15,923 nucleotides of DNA from CAG-877 sp963660495 (GTDB taxonomy: Bacteria; Bacillota_I; Bacilli_A; RF39; UBA660). The stretch is from NCBI GenBank assembly GCA_963660495.1, contig CAVKYO010000048.1:1-15923 (forward strand), written 5' to 3'. A program made the translations under genes and the position numbers. Positions 13,201-15,923 of this stretch are shown here, piece by piece. Below the pieces are notes generated by a model that worked only from the letters and a program-made list of their open reading frames with translations, had not been told where the DNA came from and did no database searches. The number at the start of each line of letters is the position of its first letter. The stretch's first letter is position 1.

Positions 13201-14878
13201 GGACTTCATATCTTTTTACTAATGCTGATAATGAATGTCTTGCGTAATTATTATCCATAGTTCTTGACAACTCTAAGGTATCTATTACAGGATTTGTAAA
13301 TGTTCCTAGATTATATTTTTTATGGGCCATCTCAAGAAATGAAACGTCGAACTTGGCATTATGAGCAACCATAGGACAATCTCCATACCAAGCAATAAAT
13401 CTTTTAACAGCGTTTTCTTCACTGTCTTTATCTTTTAACATTTCATCAGTAATATTAGTTATATCAATAATTTTTTGAGGCAATGGTCTACCAGGATTAA
13501 TCAATTCATCATAACGTTCTATTATTTCACCATTTTTAATTTTAACGGCACCTATTTCAATAATAGAATCTGCACCACCAGCATTAAATCCAGTAGTTTC
13601 AAAGTCAAAAACAACATAAGTTTGATCTAATAAAACATCCTTATTAGGACGAAGAACAATATTTACAGTATCATCTATTAAAGTTAATTCAGCACCATAA
13701 ATAGCTTTAAATGGTTCTTCCCCTTCTTTTAAATTTTTATTATAAGAAGTTACAAAATTAAAGACATGAGGAAAAGCTTGTACACCATTATGGTCAGTTA
13801 TTGCAATAGCTTTATGTCCAAACTTCAAAGCTTGTTTTAATAAAGCCTCTTCATCAGCAAGTCCATCCATTTGACTCATTTTAGTATGACAATGTAGTTC
13901 TACTCTCTTAACTTCTTCAGTATCTTTTATTACTGATACTGTCTTTTCTATTTTAATAATATCTCTAGCATTTAATACTAATTCTTTAGAGAATTGATCA
14001 TTTTTAGTATAACCTCTTATTTTAAACCAGTTACCTACCTTTAATTCTTTACTTAGTCTAGCATATTCTTCATTATCTCTTACAAAAACTTTACAATATA
14101 TACTATCTGAATAATCAGTAATTTTTAAAGTAATTATTTTAAAATCAGTTTTAGATGACTCAAAATAATCAGTACCAAAGACAAATCCTTCAACTACAAC
14201 ATTATTATCCTCACCCAAAAGAGTCTTTATTTTAATTGGTTCTTCTTTAATTGCTCGACCTAAAACACTATTAGGATCTTTTGGCTCTCTATGATATTTT
14301 TTCTCTGGTGAAACAGTTGCTGAAACAGTCTCTTCTTTTACTGTTTTAACTTCTTTTTCTGGAATACTTACTTCTAAATCTTTCTTTATTTCTTCTAAAA
14401 TATTACCTTCTTTACGAATAATTACTTCAATATCTTTTTGATAACCTAAACATTTATAAAATACATTAATCTTTTCTAAACACTTTTCTAAGCGTTCTTT
14501 CTCTACTTCATTACTAACAATTAATACTAATAAATCATTCTCTATTTGCAAACATTCTTCATATATTTCTAAGACTTTTAACTCACTTTTTAATAATTTT
14601 AACAAATAAGGGTAATATGTTTTATAAATATCTAAATCAATATTTTTTATATCATAAACAAATCTTATTTCCTCTGCACTTGGCTCTAGTAAATTCTTCT
14701 TTTCTTCTAATTCTTTATATATTTCTATAGGTAATAAATTATCTTTTTCTATAAATACAATCCAATTATTTGTATGGGAATTTATCTTTATCTTAGACAT
14801 TTTAGCATCAGAAAAATATTGATAATGTCCTTTATCAATATTTATTTTATTTAATAATATTTCTATTTTTTCATCCAT
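10259..14878 (-). CDS. polC: DNA polymerase III PolC, Gram-positive replicative polymerase
   Basis: PolC is the main replicative polymerase of low-GC Gram-positives, with its own proofreading exonuclease. Order seen: N-terminal domains (1-200), OB domain (about 225-310), PHP domain starting HCH (329-331) and split by the DEDD exonuclease (about 420-585; D425/E427 in FDFETTG, D511, D570), PHP remainder (to about 815), then the polymerase. The zinc site is C1001, C1004, C1032, C1035; catalytic aspartates D1061 and D1063 are in PDIDLNF. The C-terminus QLSLF is the sliding-clamp binding motif. At 1539 residues it is about 100 longer than the Bacillus enzyme; most of this is an insertion at about 877-945 before GGIIGGGFDPIYLI. 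ATG at 14878, with only a weak binding site (GATGG), 24 bases after the upstream gene. Confidence 0.98.
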   Translation of the reverse strand: MDEKIEILLNKINIDKGHYQYFSDAKMSKIKINSHTNNWIVFIEKDNLLPIEIYKELEEKKNLLEPSAEEIRFVYDIKNIDLDIYKTYYPYLLKLLKSELKVLEIYEECLQIENDLLVLIVSNEVEKERLEKCLEKINVFYKCLGYQKDIEVIIRKEGNILEEIKKDLEVSIPEKEVKTVKEETVSATVSPEKKYHREPKDPNSVLGRAIKEEPIKIKTLLGEDNNVVVEGFVFGTDYFESSKTDFKIITLKITDYSDSIYCKVFVRDNEEYARLSKELKVGNWFKIRGYTKNDQFSKELVLNARDIIKIEKTVSVIKDTEEVKRVELHCHTKMSQMDGLADEEALLKQALKFGHKAIAITDHNGVQAFPHVFNFVTSYNKNLKEGEEPFKAIYGAELTLIDDTVNIVLRPNKDVLLDQTYVVFDFETTGFNAGGADSIIEIGAVKIKNGEIIERYDELINPGRPLPQKIIDITNITDEMLKDKDSEENAVKRFIAWYGDCPMVAHNAKFDVSFLEMAHKKYNLGTFTNPVIDTLELSRTMDNNYARHSLSALVKRYEVPWDEDAHHRGDYDAEGTALVFHKMLKKLSNRNIDTMDQLDTLVSKDEIHKYGRAHHVNILAKNQTGLKNLFKLISLANTTYLYKTPRILRSEIEKNREGLLVGSGCYESEVFKEATSKSDDELSNIIRFYDYVEVQPLECYNHLIQTGDFANEVELAANVEKIIRVTEDAGKIIVATGDVHHIKKDDKIYREIIVNQKVPGGGRHPLAKSSIKEIPSNHFRTTDEMLKDFNFLDAETAYRIVVENTNKIADMIDIIEVIPDTGGIPFSPRVKSDDGKSYLDCPAVVTELVYTKAADWYGDPLPYYIEERIATELYGDIVLKIIKGKLEGTLSDEELEKESHKQLHDTILKGFDNVKALVREHVKATSEEELDEKALEKQVKKVLGGIIGGGFDPIYLIAQRLVKHSNDEGYLVGSRGSVGSSFVATMMGITEVNPLPAHYRCKNCKTSIFSDENGVSFSNEYSSGYDLPDKKCPNCNEPLYKDGQDMPFATFLGFNADKVPDIDLNFSDLNQASAHAYTKVLFGEDNVYRAGTIGTVADKTAFGFVKGYCEEHGIMDMRTAEVERLAMGCTGVKRTTGQHPGGIVVIPDYKEVFDFTPFQFPAEDATAEWRTTHFDYHAIDQCVLKLDILGHSDPTQLRIIQMQSGTDIMKVPMDDKDTMSIFTSTDALGVTKDQIMCNTGTLGIPEFGTSFTIKLVEDTKPTTFGELIKIAGLSHGTDVWLGNAQELIQKNIVPFKETIGCRDDIMVYLMNKGMAPIKAFKIMEFVRKGKATKDPETWKGHVETMKAANIPDWYIESCHKIKYMFPKAHAAAYVMSAFRIAWYKVHMPVYFYSSWYSSKATDVDVEAMIKGYDAIKSRLEDILAKGFEATNKESGQAESLKVALEATARGIKFLNVDLYESDATVWIAKNDKEIYPPFVAIDGLGETVAKNIVKEREKQKFLSVEDVQKRGKVSQTLIDKMKDMNLLNDLPDSNQLSLF

Positions 14879-14902
14879 GCTACCATCTTTCTTTCTTTAC
14901 TA

Positions 14903-15733
14903 TTATATTAAGTCTAATTGTTCTTCCCTAATTATACTTCTTTTCTTTACTATACAAAACTCAATAAATTGAGAAATATCTATATCTTTTAATCTTTTTT
15001 CATAAGGAAACTTTTCTACATCAAATGCTATTTTATCACGATTCATATAACTAACCATATTTTCTTTTGTAACACCTAAATACATTAACCAAAATGGATA
15101 TATTTGACGCTTTATATTGATTAATTTTTCATTGCCTAACCAGTAATGACTTTTAGAAGTTATAATAGTTGCCAACTCATTTTCTATAGCCATTTCAATA
15201 ACAGCATCAGCAATTAAACTATCAATTCCTTTATAAGTATTAAGTTCTTTTTTTAAAATACTTTCTATTATCTCAAAAATTAATTTACTAGGTTCATTTT
15301 CAGGTATTTTTTTACCTAAAATTATTACATCTAGTTTTTGTGAAGATATTGTTGGATTTTCTAATATTTCTAAACGATTATCTATTAAGTATACAGAATA
15401 GTCATCTATATCTTTTTTAATTATTCTTTGTAATTGACTTGACACTTTCCTATTCCATAATTTAATAATCTCCAAACGATATTTTTCTACTCTTTTTAAG
15501 ATATCTTGATACTCAACTGAATCTAACATTATATTATATATAGTATCATCATTAGGTATATAATTTTTTACATCTTTAAGAATTGTTACTCTATCTTTAT
15601 ATGTATTATTATATTGTTCTTTATAGGTAAACCATAATTTTTGTTTCAATTTATAAATAGGTTCTGATACAGAAGCTTGAAATAATATATTCCAAATTAA
15701 AATATAATCATTAACCAAAAAGTTTAACTTCAT
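14903..15733 (-). CDS. unknown protein upstream of polC
   Basis: I do not recognise this 276-residue protein. It appears soluble and mostly helical, Lys/Glu/Ile-rich, with no signal peptide, membrane segment or cysteine cluster (one Cys near the end). The more structured-looking part is the C-terminal half: IDSLIADAVIEMAIENELATIITSKSHYWLG, then KRQIYPFWLMYLGVTKENM and FPYEKRLKDIDISQFIEFC. No catalytic motif is apparent. The ATG at 15733 has only a weak GTGA-type ribosome binding site about 7-10 bases upstream. It is followed by polC after 24 bases with no terminator, so the two are probably one transcript from the promoter at 15771-15779. A link with replication is only by position. Confidence 0.75.
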   Translation of the reverse strand: MKLNFLVNDYILIWNILFQASVSEPIYKLKQKLWFTYKEQYNNTYKDRVTILKDVKNYIPNDDTIYNIMLDSVEYQDILKRVEKYRLEIIKLWNRKVSSQLQRIIKKDIDDYSVYLIDNRLEILENPTISSQKLDVIILGKKIPENEPSKLIFEIIESILKKELNTYKGIDSLIADAVIEMAIENELATIITSKSHYWLGNEKLINIKRQIYPFWLMYLGVTKENMVSYMNRDKIAFDVEKFPYEKRLKDIDISQFIEFCIVKKRSIIREEQLDLI

Positions 15734-15770
15734 TTTAACACGTCACTTTCACTAAATTTGCTCTATATAT

Positions 15771-15779
15771 ATAATAGCA
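15771..15779 (-). promoter_or_regulatory. extended -10 promoter of the polC operon
   Basis: The minus strand reads TGCTATTAT, an extended -10 element (TGn plus TATTAT), with no convincing -35 box 17 bases upstream, as is common for extended -10 promoters. The leader to the ATG at 15733 would be about 30 bases. Confidence 0.55.
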
Positions 15780-15873
15780 CAATTATTCTTTTAAAAAAAA
15801 GTATTTATTTACTTATAATTACTTTTCATTTATATTATTCAAAAAAAAACATTAAATCTATATTTTTTGGATG

Positions 15874-15879
15874 TATAAT
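15874..15879 (+). promoter_or_regulatory. possible + strand -10 box at the right edge
   Basis: A perfect TATAAT on the plus strand lies just before the hairpin at 15885-15922, with only a poor -35 candidate (TTAAAT). In such AT-rich DNA a chance match is quite possible. Confidence 0.3.
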
Positions 15880-15884
15880 TTTTA

Positions 15885-15922
15885 GTGTGTGTAGAGTGTT
15901 TGACTCTATATGCACTTTTTTT
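15885..15922 (+). terminator. terminator-like hairpin on the + strand at the window edge
   Basis: GTGTGTGTAGAGT (15885-15897) pairs over 13 positions with ACTCTATATGCAC (15903-15915), three of them G-T, around a 5-nt loop, and seven T follow. The G-T pairs become mismatches on the other strand, so the structure is specific to plus-strand RNA. No plus-strand gene precedes it in the window. It may be an attenuator of a gene to the right or end a small RNA. Confidence 0.5.
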
Positions 15923-15923
15923 C

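Noticed and set aside
13078..13260. Plus-strand open frame opposite the PolC exonuclease region
   Set aside because: Short antisense shadow with no binding site or recognisable product.
1..15923. CRISPR array, insertion sequence, phage or defence genes, tRNA or rRNA
   Set aside because: I looked for direct repeats with spacers, transposase or integrase motifs and tRNA-like GTTCGA arms and saw none.

Overview
The window looks like a piece of a low-GC Gram-positive chromosome (Bacillota or a close Mycoplasmatota-like relative). The evidence is a very AT-rich base composition, strong AGGAGG ribosome binding sites, sigma-A type promoters, PolC-type replicative polymerase, single-chain glycyl-tRNA synthetase, a T-box, an L20-type leader and Gram-positive surface signals. 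Every gene lies on the minus strand, so transcription runs from right to left. Trp is read only from TGG, so the ordinary bacterial code applies. The content would suit an uncultured gut-type Bacilli lineage, but no taxonomic marker was compared.

From the right end: an edge region with a + strand hairpin/T-run and a minus-strand promoter leads into an unrecognised 276-residue gene and then polC. Immediately after polC comes a near-consensus promoter and a short glycine-type T-box leader. This controls an unrecognised 254-residue gene, glyS and a laccase-fold (YfiH/PgeF-family) protein, ended by a terminator at 7067-7094. A separate gene follows for a secreted wall-anchored protein with an NPDTG sorting signal.

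The middle is translation machinery. A perfect TTGACA-17-TATAAT promoter drives an L20-type leader with exact competing 10-nt arms, then infC (initiated at AUC, not at the upstream GTG of the longer open frame), rpmI, rplT and rpsB. A terminator follows rpsB, and tsf has its own promoter just beyond it. Both L20 and S2 carry lysine/glutamate-rich C-terminal linkers ending in a Rho_N-like helix-extended-loop-helix module.

At the left are a lipoprotein with a degenerate thioredoxin fold, terminated by a hairpin that overlaps its stop codon, and a monocistronic single-pass membrane protein of unknown function with its own promoter and terminator. Another promoter at the left edge points to a gene outside the window.

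Most of the window is housekeeping. I do not see a defence island, mobile element, CRISPR array, tRNA or rRNA. The most unusual points are the paired Rho_N-like tails on S2 and L20, the AUC start of infC, the compact T-box with an unknown first gene, and a laccase-family protein lacking one of the usual metal-ligand histidines.
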